A stretch of DNA of 64,000 nucleotides, taken from the NCBI GenBank assembly GCA_045544195.1, contig JAZPYO010000048.1, positions 1 through 64,000 of the forward strand, written 5' to 3'. Both the position numbers and the translations under genes were made by a program. Below are positions 15,203 to 23,296 of this stretch, piece after piece. Source of the stretch: RGIG7213 sp045544195. GTDB lineage: Bacteria; Bacillota; Clostridia; Oscillospirales; CAG-272. The notes under the pieces were generated by a model. It was not told where the DNA came from, did not search any database, and was given only the letters and a program-made list of their open reading frames with translations. The first letter of the stretch is position 1. Each line of letters opens with the position of its first letter.

Positions 15203-16987
15203 TTATGCCTCTGTTTCAAGGAAACGCTCGTAATCCTTGAGCTTTGTTTTATTGAACACTCTGTAACCGAAGATGGATGAGCCTATCTTAGACATATCCT
15301 TGGACAGATAATACTCTGTATAGAACTGCAGAGGAATGATCGCCATATCTTCCATAAGGAGCTTTTCTGCTTCAGCCAGCTTCGTAGCTCTTTCTTCGGA
15401 GTACGGAGCAAGCGCCATAGCTTCCTTTATAAGAGCGTTATAGGCTTCGCTCGCGTAGCCCGATGCGTTGGGAACAGGATCATAATTGTTATTGAGTGTA
15501 TCACGCGCAGCGCCGCTGTATTCGATAGCGAAAGGAGCAAGCGTTCCGATAGCATCGGTGGAATTTGACTGATAATCCACTGAGATAACGTCATAATCGC
15601 CGGTCTTGTATGCTTCCATATACTCCTTGCGGTCAAGGGCCTTTACCGTAACACTGAAGCCAAGTGCCTCCCACTTTTCCTCAGCATACTTTGCAACCAG
15701 CTCATCAACACCGTTGATAGTGTAATCACGGCAAACGAGCTTTATGGACTTATCGCCTGAGGCAGCCTTTGCAAGTGACTTTGCGCTGTCAAAATCAGCG
15801 CTTGCGCTGATAGCATCACCCTGTACACCGCGGAATGACGTTTTATATTTCGTATTGTAAACAGGCGTGGGAACTATACCGGTAGCCGCTGTATTTATAC
15901 CGCCCGTCAGAGCGACTATTTCGTTTCTGTCAAGCGCCTTTGAAAGTGCTACTCTGACGTCCTTTGAATCAAACAGCTCATTTTTACGGTTGAACATAAA
16001 GGTATGCGTTGAGAAAAGATCGCTCTTTTCCATATCATCCTTATAATTGGCTATCTGATCTAAAGGCAAATTGGAAAGATAGAATATATCGCCGTTGTTG
16101 AACTGATCGAGCAATCCCTGGATACCCGCTCCGTCCTTCGCAAAGTACTCATAGTGGAGTATTATCTTATGGGGCTTAACGAACTTGAGCTCGTTTTCGC
16201 CGTCCTCGCCCTTAAGACGATAATACTTGTTTCTTTCAAGCGTATACTGACCGTTAGCCTTTTCCTCGTCCATTTTCTTTATAGCGAACGGACCGTTTGT
16301 AACCATCATCGTTGCCTTCGTCGCCCATGTTGTATCGTAAAGCATCTGGTCGTTTTCATCGTACTGAACAACACCGTCATCGTCTGTAAGAGGCTTACTT
16401 ACTTTATCCTCTCTCAAGGGAACGAGAGCGGGAGATGCGAGCAATTCAAGAAAATGATCATAATCTATCGCCTTCTCAAATTCGATCTCGAGAAGGTCGC
16501 TGTCAGGAGCTGTTATACCGATATCATCAACACTGACACCCGCCTGACCTTCCTTCGCCGGCTTTGCGTTCTTTATATCGTATAAAAGAACTGCGGCATC
16601 GCTGGAAAAATCGGGAGTAAGAATACGCTTCCACGCGAAAATGAAGTCGTCAGCCGTAACAGCTGTACCGTCGCTCCATTTTGTAGCCTTCAGCTCAATG
16701 AGCATTTTGTATTCGCCTCTGTCCTCGTCCTCGTCAATGGTTATATCCTTAGCCATTGCATTTACGACCTTGCCATTAGCATCGATCCTCGTCAAGCCCT
16801 CGTACAAAAGGCCGAGAACCTTTACCGCATCAGAATCGACGTATGCGGTAGCAGGATCAAAATTCTTAATTTCGGAAGAAAGCAGCATATGTATTATTGC
16901 GCCCCTGTCATTTTCCGCACGTGAACATCCGACAAAAGCCGTAAGTGCGAAAACGGCACACAAAATCAGTGCAAGGATTCTCTTCAT
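15203..16987 (-). CDS. Oligopeptide ABC transporter substrate-binding lipoprotein (OppA/SBP family 5)
   Basis: An extracellular, lipid-anchored family 5 solute-binding protein (594 aa, slightly longer than the usual 520-560). The signal sequence MKRILALILCAVFALT leads to a lipobox AFVGC with the lipidated Cys at residue 21. The hallmark region LLSSEIKNFDPATAYVDSDAVKVLGLLYEGL is at about residues 36-66 (family pattern LDPxxxxDxxxxxvxxxiyEgL), followed by ATKWSDGTAVTADDFIFAWKRIL near 120. No permease or ATPase genes are adjacent, so it must share transporter parts encoded elsewhere. Transcription is from a consensus promoter at 17037-17065 to the hairpin at 15155-15185. The precise peptide or other ligand is unknown. 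Confidence 0.94.
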   Translation of the reverse strand: MKRILALILCAVFALTAFVGCSRAENDRGAIIHMLLSSEIKNFDPATAYVDSDAVKVLGLLYEGLTRIDANGKVVNAMAKDITIDEDEDRGEYKMLIELKATKWSDGTAVTADDFIFAWKRILTPDFSSDAAVLLYDIKNAKPAKEGQAGVSVDDIGITAPDSDLLEIEFEKAIDYDHFLELLASPALVPLREDKVSKPLTDDDGVVQYDENDQMLYDTTWATKATMMVTNGPFAIKKMDEEKANGQYTLERNKYYRLKGEDGENELKFVKPHKIILHYEYFAKDGAGIQGLLDQFNNGDIFYLSNLPLDQIANYKDDMEKSDLFSTHTFMFNRKNELFDSKDVRVALSKALDRNEIVALTGGINTAATGIVPTPVYNTKYKTSFRGVQGDAISASADFDSAKSLAKAASGDKSIKLVCRDYTINGVDELVAKYAEEKWEALGFSVTVKALDRKEYMEAYKTGDYDVISVDYQSNSTDAIGTLAPFAIEYSGAARDTLNNNYDPVPNASGYASEAYNALIKEAMALAPYSEERATKLAEAEKLLMEDMAIIPLQFYTEYYLSKDMSKIGSSIFGYRVFNKTKLKDYERFLETEA

Positions 16988-17036
16988 TTAAATGAACCTC
17001 CTTAGATTCAATAAAATAATAGTACTTTACCGTAGT

Positions 17037-17065
17037 ATTATAGCATTAAATCCGTAGATAATCAA
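17037..17065 (-). promoter_or_regulatory. Promoter for the peptide-binding lipoprotein
   Basis: Minus-strand TTGATT (17060-17065), 17 bp, TATAAT (17037-17042). The rest of the AT-rich gap up to 17204 shows no further feature. Confidence 0.8.
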
Positions 17066-17204
17066 TAATAAAAAATTAATTTTTATAAAGATTTATACAT
17101 CTGCACAAAAAAATATTTTCTAATTGGCTATTTTGCACACAATTTTACATTTTTTGTTCGTGTTAAAGATCGAAGCAGTCAATAATTAACCATCAATAAA
17201 AGAA

Positions 17205-17570
17205 TTATTTACGTTTATACACCGCAAAGGCCAGGCACAGACACATAATAACGCACACCGCAGCGCCTGCCGAAAGGCTGATGGTGCCTGCTTCCATTCC
17301 GCCGACAACGCCGAAGAACGCAACACATGCAAGCGCTATCAAAACCGCCTTCAACGCATTGGCAATAACTGCGTAAAGCGAAGTACGCTTGAAAGAAGCC
17401 GCGCATATATAGACCGCATTGAATATGTAGCTGAGTGCGTACGCCGTGTATTCAGCGCCAAACATCATAGCGGAAATGAATTCCACAAGCCCTTCCGTTA
17501 AAATGTGACCGAGCGAAACCGTCCTTTTCTCTTTGTATTCTCTGTATTTTACTGAAATATTGTTATTCAT
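17205..17570 (-). CDS. Small membrane protein under the XRE/S24 operators
   Basis: I do not recognise this 121-residue protein. A basic, polar N-terminus (MNNNISVKYREYKEKRTVSLG) is followed by four hydrophobic stretches (about residues 27-48, 50-62, 68-90 and 96-117) and the tail YKRK. GGAGG precedes ATG at 17570; an in-frame ATG at 17591 lies within the operator region and is unlikely. The gene diverges from a LexA-like repressor, and its promoter carries the same operator motif twice, so it is almost certainly controlled by that repressor. Such arrangements often hold a stress-induced membrane effector, but the function here is unknown. Confidence 0.72.
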   Translation of the reverse strand: MNNNISVKYREYKEKRTVSLGHILTEGLVEFISAMMFGAEYTAYALSYIFNAVYICAASFKRTSLYAVIANALKAVLIALACVAFFGVVGGMEAGTISLSAGAAVCVIMCLCLAFAVYKRK

Positions 17571-17589
17571 AAGAACCTCCGTGATTACC

Positions 17590-17605
17590 AAAATCGGTAG
17601 TTTGT
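17590..17605. promoter_or_regulatory. Operator copy 1 (at +1 of the minus-strand promoter)
   Basis: AAAATCGGTAGTTTGT, a two-mismatch copy of the motif CAAAACGGTAATTTTG. It sits at the expected transcript start of the small membrane protein gene. Confidence 0.6.
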
Positions 17606-17611
17606 GACCGT

Positions 17612-17640
17612 ATTATACACCAAAAACGGTAATTTGTCAA
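17612..17640 (-). promoter_or_regulatory. Promoter of the small membrane protein, with embedded operator
   Basis: Minus-strand TTGACA (17635-17640), 17 bp, TATAAT (17612-17617). The spacer is filled by an operator copy, AAAACGGTAATTTGT at 17623-17637. Confidence 0.8.
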
Positions 17641-17680
17641 TAGAAAATCGAGATTTTTTTATAAAATTCGGAAAATTTAC

Positions 17681-17708
17681 TTGACAAAACGGTAATTTTG
17701 AGTATAAT
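17681..17708 (+). promoter_or_regulatory. Promoter of the XRE/S24 regulator, with embedded operator
   Basis: TTGACA (17681-17686), 16 bp, TATAAT (17703-17708). The spacer is filled by AAAACGGTAATTTTG (17686-17700), whose flanks CAAAA/TTTTG form an imperfect dyad. Confidence 0.82.
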
Positions 17709-17717
17709 TAAGTACAG

Positions 17718-17730
17718 AAAACGGTAAAAC
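17718..17730. promoter_or_regulatory. Operator copy 4 (at +1 of the plus-strand promoter)
   Basis: AAAACGGTAAAAC, a partial copy of the same motif near the transcript start of the regulator gene. The layout mirrors copy 1 on the other side. Confidence 0.6.
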
Positions 17731-17753
17731 ATACTTCAAAATGGGGTGTCCAT

Positions 17754-18476
17754 ATGGATTGGTTACTTGAGCTTAAAAGAATAAAGAATGAAAAGGGAAT
17801 AAAAAATGATGAATTAGCTGAACGCTCCGGCATACCGCTCGGTACGCTGAACAAGCTGCTTGCAGGACAGACAGGCAGCGTAAAGCTTTCGACAATTATA
17901 GCATTGGCAGACGCCTTGCAGGTTTCTTTGAGCGAGCTCATAGGCACAGACGGCTATTCGGATGACGAAAAGGAATTTATAAAAAAGCTGCGTATGCTTG
18001 ACGGCGAGGGCTTCAACAACGTTTCCGACTGTTTGCAAAGAGAGTACGCACGCACGCTCGAAGCACGCAAAAAAAAGACCTCCTACGAGGTCGAGGATAC
18101 TGCAACGGTACGTATTTTGTTTTATGACGTTCCCGTTTCAGCAGGCTGCGGATATTATCTTGACAGCGACAAGGCGCAAAAAATAACCCTCGCATCGACG
18201 CCCGTTACAGAAAGGGCAGATTTTGCCCTTCGCGTCAGCGGCGACAGCATGGAGCCGAGGTTTTCAAACGGCGATATTGTTATCATAGAATCGGGAAGCA
18301 ATGTTCAGATCGGAGAAATAGGAATTTTTGTAATCAACGGCGAGGGCTACATCAAAAAGCTTGGCTCTGACCGTCTCATCTCCCTTAACCCAGCTTACAG
18401 CGACATAAAAATAAAGCCCGATGACTCATTTGAGTGCAAAGGGCTTGTTCTCGGCAAGCTGAAAAGGAGCTTATAA
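17754..18476 (+). CDS. LexA-like XRE-family repressor with S24 self-cleavage domain
   Basis: A 240-residue transcription factor. Residues 1-64 form an XRE/Cro helix-turn-helix (NDELAERSGIPLGTLNKLLAG). A linker leads to an S24 peptidase-like domain (about 120-238). Self-cleavage elements are complete: the Ala-Gly site in VSAGCG (Ala130-Gly131), catalytic Ser165 in GDSMEP, and Lys201 in GEGYIKKL. This is the LexA/CI type cleaved with help from RecA filaments. The operators at 17590-17730 imply autorepression and control of the divergent membrane protein. It looks phage-repressor-like, yet no phage genes are nearby. ATG at 17754 has GGGGTG upstream. Its stop abuts the stop of the convergent gene, with only six shared bases. 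Confidence 0.92.
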   Translation: MDWLLELKRIKNEKGIKNDELAERSGIPLGTLNKLLAGQTGSVKLSTIIALADALQVSLSELIGTDGYSDDEKEFIKKLRMLDGEGFNNVSDCLQREYARTLEARKKKTSYEVEDTATVRILFYDVPVSAGCGYYLDSDKAQKITLASTPVTERADFALRVSGDSMEPRFSNGDIVIIESGSNVQIGEIGIFVINGEGYIKKLGSDRLISLNPAYSDIKIKPDDSFECKGLVLGKLKRSL

Positions 18477-19157
18477 CAGAACCGCTCCGCCGATATCCAA
18501 AGGCAAAGCTTCTGACAGATTTACGACTTCTGTGTCGGTTTCCGCACAGAAGTCTTTTATTTTTTCCCAATCGGAATGGTATCGAAGATCACCGAAAATA
18601 AACAGCCTGCCGTTATCATAAAATGACGCCCCGCCGATAAATCCGCTGTTATATCCCTTCAATTCAATTCCGCCCGACGATATGAAAAGCACATTTTCAC
18701 CGTTTTTCCGCATCGCCTCAGCTATGGAAGGATCGGACGTCACGGCGCCTGATGCGGTAAAGGCGACCGAGCATTTTGCATATCCCTGCTTCACATTTGA
18801 TACGGGGATATTTCTTTTTTCGGCATATTCGAGTATTTCAGAACACACACTGCTCTTTTTGCAATACAGAGAGCTTTCGGTAAAAAAGGCATTGAACAAA
18901 ATGTCCTTCGGATATTTTGGAAAATGGCTTTGTAATACGGTTTTTACAGGATATGACGCGAATATATCCTTATTTTCGCGATAATAGTAATCGCACATTA
19001 ATATCTCGTTGCCGAGAACGATAGCAAGCATATCCGCGTGAGATGATACAGGCTTTGCCAAACGCTGTGACGGGGGCATTATAACCGTTTTATATCCGAA
19101 AGAGGACAGGGCTTGAGCAAAGCTCCTTCCGCATTCACCGATAAACAGAGTTTTCAT
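18471..19157 (-). CDS. DUF6873-like (putative GME-fold) protein
   Basis: A 228-residue soluble protein resembling the DUF6873 group annotated as having a guanidino-group-modifying-enzyme (GME) fold; I recognise it only by general pattern. Visible are internal repeat-like strands with Gly/Asp turns (SAVAFTASGAVTSDPSIAE near 130-150, then FIGGASFYDNGRLFIFGD near 178-195), consistent with the propeller-like fold. The clear catalytic Cys of active GME enzymes is not obvious. ATG at 19157 with CAAGGGTG upstream is preferred. It follows rpmB and its terminator, and ends overlapping the repressor's stop by six bases. No operon partner is evident. Confidence 0.7.
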   Translation of the reverse strand: MKTLFIGECGRSFAQALSSFGYKTVIMPPSQRLAKPVSSHADMLAIVLGNEILMCDYYYRENKDIFASYPVKTVLQSHFPKYPKDILFNAFFTESSLYCKKSSVCSEILEYAEKRNIPVSNVKQGYAKCSVAFTASGAVTSDPSIAEAMRKNGENVLFISSGGIELKGYNSGFIGGASFYDNGRLFIFGDLRYHSDWEKIKDFCAETDTEVVNLSEALPLDIGGAVLL

Positions 19158-19183
19158 TTTATCACACCCTTGTTCATAACGCA

Positions 19184-19211
19184 AAAAAAGAACGGTGTTC
19201 CGTTCTTTTTT
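19184..19211 (-). terminator. Terminator of rpmB
   Basis: A 12-bp stem (AAAAAAGAACGG, complement at 19200-19211) with a 4-base loop, ending in a T7 tract on the minus strand, about 30 bases after the rpmB stop. Confidence 0.9.
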
Positions 19212-19241
19212 GTGTTTTGTTTTCTTTTCAAACAGACCGGC

Positions 19242-19427
19242 TTACGCTCTGCTTATTTTACCGGAACGGAGGCAACGGGAACAAACGGCTACAGTTCTTG
19301 TAGTACCGTCTACATTCGCCTTAACTTTTCTTATATTAGCCTTCCATGCTCTGTTTGTTTTACGGTTTGAGTGGGAAACATTGTGACCGAATGTAACACC
19401 CTTTCCGCATACGCAACACTTTGCCAT
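19242..19427 (-). CDS. rpmB: 50S ribosomal protein L28
   Basis: L28 (61 aa), a large-subunit ribosomal protein. It begins MAKCCVCGKGVTFGHNVSHS, and the middle TNRAWKANIRKV is diagnostic. Two CX2C pairs (CCVC and CSRC) show that this is the zinc-binding form. It is monocistronic, with a promoter at 19525-19553, a leader of about 90 bases that can form a small GCCCGT/ACGGGC hairpin, and its own terminator. No L28-binding leader motif could be recognised. Confidence 0.97.
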   Translation of the reverse strand: MAKCCVCGKGVTFGHNVSHSNRKTNRAWKANIRKVKANVDGTTRTVAVCSRCLRSGKISRA

Positions 19428-19524
19428 AATTTACACCTCCCTGACGGAATCATATAATATCAAGCCCGTCAAATCACGGGCGAAGTCGAACGACAATTTT
19501 ATACCGTTACAACAGACAACGACG

Positions 19525-19553
19525 ATTATATCACATCAACTGCGAAAAATCAA
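19525..19553 (-). promoter_or_regulatory. Promoter for rpmB
   Basis: Minus-strand TTGATT (19548-19553), 17 bp, TATAAT (19525-19530). Confidence 0.8.
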
Positions 19554-19646
19554 TAGCGTTTTCAAAAAAATATCAATTAAATTGTGAATTTTTTTACAAA
19601 TTATTGTTTTTAATCCCGAAATACACCGAGAATTACTATATAAAAC

Positions 19647-20423
19647 TTAAAAATATCCGTCAAACCCTCGTATGCTGACCTGACCTGAATTTACGTTTTC
19701 CGTTCGTCCGTCGTCATAACGGACGCTTAAGGAATAATCACGGTTCAACCCAAGGACAACGGCTATTTTTTCTGTATTTTCGGTTATTACCTTACAGCGC
19801 TTTCCGATCGTCAGGCAATTTCTTTCGTACTCCTCAAAGCAATCCTCGCCGATGTCAAATATCTCGTCCATACACTGAACGACAGACAGCATAATACTAT
19901 TGATATCAAACATCTTTTCCGTTTGTATCAGAAGCGATGTCGCCTTGTCAGCTATATCCTGAGGAAATGATTCTTTTTTCTGAAGAACATTTATACCGAT
20001 GCCAACTATTACCCTCGGATCACCGTTTTCAAATACCGCCTGTGAAAGAATTCCGCAAACCTTTTTGTTGTTTATAAGCAGGTCGTTCACCCATTTTATC
20101 TGTATGGCATCACCTATACCGCATGTTCTTTCCAACGCTCTTTTCACAGCCACAGCGCAGCGCGGCGTTACTGAATTAAGCTGCTCGGAAGTTTGATTTC
20201 TGAGCAGATATGACATATAAACGCCCTCGTTTTCGGGCGAATAAAAGCTGTTAGTCCCTCTGCCCTTGCCCGATGTCTGTCTGAGCGAGGAGACCACAGT
20301 TTCGTGCGGTGCATCCTTCAACTCCTTTAAGTACAGATTGGTTGACGAAACACTGTTCAGCGTAATGATATTTTTCATTCGTTCTGCACGAAGAAGCCCT
20401 TTGTTATCTCGGTCATTCATCAT
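19647..20423 (-). CDS. birA: Biotin--[acetyl-CoA-carboxylase] ligase
   Basis: Biotin protein ligase (258 aa). It activates biotin with ATP and attaches it to the carboxyl carrier protein of biotin-dependent carboxylases. The biotinyl-AMP loop is GKGRGTNSFYSPENEGVYMS near residues 52-71. The lysine-bearing KWVNDLLINNKKVCGIL near 107 and GIGINVLQ near 133 are the other catalytic signatures. It lacks the N-terminal DNA-binding domain of bifunctional BirA, so it should not act as repressor. The start overlaps the end of cysK by 11 bases; a later start at 20378 (MKNIITLNS) would fit the conserved part better and cannot be excluded. Confidence 0.92.
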   Translation of the reverse strand: MMNDRDNKGLLRAERMKNIITLNSVSSTNLYLKELKDAPHETVVSSLRQTSGKGRGTNSFYSPENEGVYMSYLLRNQTSEQLNSVTPRCAVAVKRALERTCGIGDAIQIKWVNDLLINNKKVCGILSQAVFENGDPRVIVGIGINVLQKKESFPQDIADKATSLLIQTEKMFDINSIMLSVVQCMDEIFDIGEDCFEEYERNCLTIGKRCKVITENTEKIAVVLGLNRDYSLSVRYDDGRTENVNSGQVSIRGFDGYF

Positions 20424-21345
20424 AAAACAACGGTGTGGAGTAATATCTGTCCGCCGAATCGGGCAATATTACAACTATATTCTTTCCTTTATTTTCTTCC
20501 ATACGGGCAAGATCCAAGGCAGCGTGCAATGCCGCCCCTGAGCTTATTCCGACCAGAAAGCCCTCATTTTTTCCGAGCAGCTTTGATGATGCTATCGCCT
20601 CTTCGGTGGTAACTGTCATTATTTTGTCGATAATATCTGTATTAAGTATTTCGGGAACAAAGCCTGCGCCTATGCCCTGCAGACCGTGCGCTCCCGCGCG
20701 CCCCTGCGACAAAACGGGTGAGTCAGCGGGCTCTACTGCAACTATCTGAACGTTCGGTATTTTTTCCTTAAGATATTCTCCCGTACCCGTAAGCGTTCCG
20801 CCTGTACCGACTCCGCATACAAAAATATCGACCTTTCCGTCTGTATCGCCGTATATTTCAGGACCTGTCGTTTTATAGTGCGCCTGTGCGTTTGCGGGAT
20901 TTACAAACTGCCCTGCGACAACTGCCCCGGGAGTGCTTTTTGCTATAAGCTCCGCTTGCTGTATTGCTCCCTTCATTCCGAGCTTTCCGTCTGTTAAAAC
21001 GACCTTCGCTCCATATGCGCGCATAAGGTTTATTCTTTCCTCTGACATCGAATCGGGCATAACTATAACAGCATTATATCCCCTGCACGCACAAACGGAT
21101 GCAATTCCGATGCCCGTATTGCCGGACGTCGGCTCAATTACCGTTGCTCCCTTTGATATAACACCGCGCTTTTCAAGATCGTTTATCATTTCCAAAGCCG
21201 CCCTATCCTTCACAGAGCCTGTCGGATTAAAATATTCCGCCTTGACAAGCACGGATGCCACGGCGCCTGCCTGCTTTTCCGTTCTGCTGATATGCAAAAG
21301 CGGTGTTTTTCCTATCAAAGCATCTATTGAATCATATATTTTCAT
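20413..21345 (-). CDS. cysK: Cysteine synthase (O-acetylserine sulfhydrylase)
   Basis: PLP-dependent O-acetylserine (thiol)-lyase (310 aa, normal length), making cysteine from O-acetylserine and sulfide. The PLP lysine lies in NPTGSVKDRAA (Lys near 45), the substrate loop is EPTSGNTGIG near 70, and the phosphate-binding GVGTGGTLTGTG is near 177. It is the standard-looking copy in this window; a second, divergent paralogue is at 44686-45618. It overlaps recX upstream by 14 bases and birA downstream by 11, so it is part of the recA operon. That placement is unusual for a sulfur-assimilation gene. Confidence 0.94.
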   Translation of the reverse strand: MKIYDSIDALIGKTPLLHISRTEKQAGAVASVLVKAEYFNPTGSVKDRAALEMINDLEKRGVISKGATVIEPTSGNTGIGIASVCACRGYNAVIVMPDSMSEERINLMRAYGAKVVLTDGKLGMKGAIQQAELIAKSTPGAVVAGQFVNPANAQAHYKTTGPEIYGDTDGKVDIFVCGVGTGGTLTGTGEYLKEKIPNVQIVAVEPADSPVLSQGRAGAHGLQGIGAGFVPEILNTDIIDKIMTVTTEEAIASSKLLGKNEGFLVGISSGAALHAALDLARMEENKGKNIVVILPDSADRYYSTPLFYDE

Positions 21346-21997
21346 TTTTTATCCTTTCTCGCTTGTCCGACCTTAAAGCAGAGATATGCTCGAAGGTAAA
21401 TCCCCTGCGGAGAACCGAAGCTGCCGCCTTTTGTCCTTCCTGCAGATCAGAAGCGAGCAAAAGGTGAAGTATTCCTTTTTTCCGTGCGTATTTTTCAAGC
21501 ACCCGCACGAAATCGACCTGCTTATACACAGTATTCATCGTCTTTTCTATGCAAGCGCGCTCAAAGCCCTTGGATATGAGTTTATCCTTTATTGCAAGTG
21601 GTCCTCTCATATCCTTTATACACGCCGATGCTACTGTCATAGCGCATCTTTCTTCGTTTATATATCCTATCTTTTGAAGGTACGCACTCGCATTTACCGC
21701 AGTATCGTTTTCAAAGCCCTTCATCTTCAGCTTTTGTGCAAGCGCACATCGTGACATATCGGAATATGAAAGAAGATCAATGCCTTTTTTTATCGCCCGT
21801 GTCAGCTCCTCAAGCTCCGAAAGAATATACATACCGTCTTTATCAAGCTCTGAGCCGAGCGTTATCCCGTGAGCAGTCAAAAGGCGGGAGGATACGGCAC
21901 TTGTGCGCCGTTTCCCCCCGTTTTCCACAGTTATATCCGACGTACCGTCACCGTTAAGGCTTATGTCTATGACGGTATATACAGAATTATCACTCAT
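21332..21997 (-). CDS. recX: Regulatory protein RecX
   Basis: RecX (221 aa), a modulator of RecA filament growth. The three tandem three-helix repeats are visible: LLSYSDMSRCALAQKLKMKGF (about 95-115), YLQKIGYINEERCAMTVASACI (125-146), then GPLAIKDKLISKGFERACIEKTM (150-173). An N-terminal beta-rich part of about 85 residues precedes the repeats, as in many Firmicutes RecX proteins. Its start overlaps the recA stop by eight bases and its stop overlaps cysK, consistent with co-transcription from the LexA-box promoter before recA. Confidence 0.92.
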   Translation of the reverse strand: MSDNSVYTVIDISLNGDGTSDITVENGGKRRTSAVSSRLLTAHGITLGSELDKDGMYILSELEELTRAIKKGIDLLSYSDMSRCALAQKLKMKGFENDTAVNASAYLQKIGYINEERCAMTVASACIKDMRGPLAIKDKLISKGFERACIEKTMNTVYKQVDFVRVLEKYARKKGILHLLLASDLQEGQKAAASVLRRGFTFEHISALRSDKRERIKNENI

Positions 21998-23120
21998 CGT
22001 CGCCGTTTATATCGAGCAGACGGATATTGAAATCGTCATCTTCCTCGTCATCATCGTCATCAAGCTCGTATGCATCCGTCAATGAAAGATCTATATCGTC
22101 CTTTTGTGATTTGATCTTATCCTCAAGCTCCTTCATCAACGCAGGGTGTGTTTCTATATATTTTCTTGTGTTTTCCTTACCCTGTCCGAGTCTGTCGCCG
22201 TTATACGAGAACCACGCACCGCTTTTGTCAAGTATACCAAGCTCCACGCCGATATCGATTATTTCGCTGGACTTGGATATTCCCTTACCGTAGAGTATAT
22301 CGAATTCAGCTACCTTGAAGGGAGGCGCGACCTTATTCTTGACCACCTTGCATTTGATGTGGTTTCCGTATGTTTCACCACCGGATTTAAGACTTTCCTG
22401 CTTACGCACGTCTATTCTTACCGATGAGTAGAATTTAAGCGCTCTGCCGCCCGGAGTCGTTTCGGGATTTCCGTACATTACGCCGACCTTTTCACGAAGC
22501 TGGTTTATGAATATTACTATGCAGTTTGTTTTTGCGATCGCTCCTGACAGTTTACGGAGCGCCTGGCTCATAAGTCTTGCCTGCAGACCTACGTGAGATG
22601 CGCCCATCTCGCCGTCTATCTCCTGCTGCGGAACGAGCGCCGCAACAGAGTCTACAACAACAACATCGACAGCGCCCGAACGAACGAGAGCTTCCGTTAT
22701 TTCAAGTGCCTGCTCACCGCTGTCGGGCTGTGAAACGAGTAACGAATTTATATCAACTCCGAGAGCCTTTGCGTATACGGGATCAAGTGCGTGCTCGGCA
22801 TCTATAAAAGCTGCCTCGCCGCCCATTTTCTGCACCTCAGCGGCTATATGCAGCGCAACAGTTGTTTTACCTGAGGATTCAGGGCCGAATATTTCCACGA
22901 TCCTTCCGCGAGGAACGCCGCCTATACCGAGCGCCAGATCGAGCGTAAGAGAGCCTGTGGGTACTGCGCTGACCTGCATATTTGCATTATCGCCCAGCTT
23001 CATTATAGTTCCCTTGCCGAATTTCTTTTCTATCTGTGATATTGAAGTAGCAAGTGCTTTTTTCTTTTCATCCGGCTCAACCGCCGCTGCGGGCGCTGCC
23101 GCTTTTTTAACCTTCGCCAT
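21990..23120 (-). CDS. recA: Recombinase RecA
   Basis: RecA (376 aa), the ATP-dependent strand-exchange protein and co-protease for LexA-type repressors. An Ala/Lys-rich N-terminus precedes the core. Walker A is GPESSGKTT (residues 79-87), and the Walker B strand VDVVVVDSVAAL is near 155. Loop L1 is EIDGEMGASHVG near 168, INQLREKVGVMYGNPETTPGG follows near 208, and the acidic C-terminal tail (DDDDDEEDDD) is typical. ATG at 23120 with AAAGGAAC upstream is preferred to an in-frame ATG at 23171 inside the leader. A LexA box and a consensus promoter lie upstream. First gene of recA-recX-cysK-birA. Confidence 0.98.
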   Translation of the reverse strand: MAKVKKAAAPAAAVEPDEKKKALATSISQIEKKFGKGTIMKLGDNANMQVSAVPTGSLTLDLALGIGGVPRGRIVEIFGPESSGKTTVALHIAAEVQKMGGEAAFIDAEHALDPVYAKALGVDINSLLVSQPDSGEQALEITEALVRSGAVDVVVVDSVAALVPQQEIDGEMGASHVGLQARLMSQALRKLSGAIAKTNCIVIFINQLREKVGVMYGNPETTPGGRALKFYSSVRIDVRKQESLKSGGETYGNHIKCKVVKNKVAPPFKVAEFDILYGKGISKSSEIIDIGVELGILDKSGAWFSYNGDRLGQGKENTRKYIETHPALMKELEDKIKSQKDDIDLSLTDAYELDDDDDEEDDDFNIRLLDINGDDE

Positions 23121-23196
23121 TATTCTGACCGTTCCTTTCTTATGTAATGCTCCCTTTTCCGTGTCAGCCACGAGAAGACCGCATTTTCACAAAATC

Positions 23197-23210
23197 CGAA
23201 CAAACGTTCG
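23197..23210. promoter_or_regulatory. LexA (DinR) box before recA
   Basis: CGAACAAACGTTCG is a perfect match to the Gram-positive SOS box core GAAC-N4-GTTC. It lies just downstream of the recA -10, where LexA binding would block transcription. Confidence 0.9.
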
Positions 23211-23220
23211 TTTTTGTTTG

Positions 23221-23249
23221 ATTATACATCATATAATGTGAAAAATCAA
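23221..23249 (-). promoter_or_regulatory. Promoter for the recA operon
   Basis: Minus-strand TTGATT (23244-23249), 17 bp, TATAAT (23221-23226), immediately upstream of the LexA box. Confidence 0.85.
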
Positions 23250-23296
23250 TATCAGAATTTATAATTTACAATATTTTCACAATCAGCAAAAAGCTA

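Noticed and set aside
17590..17753. LexA box (GAAC-N4-GTTC) in the XRE/S24 promoter region
   Set aside because: Searched by eye; only the different ACGGTAATTT motif is present, so control by classical LexA is not supported.
17590..18476. XRE/S24 repressor region as a prophage
   Set aside because: No integrase, terminase, portal or other phage gene is near; both flanks are housekeeping genes.
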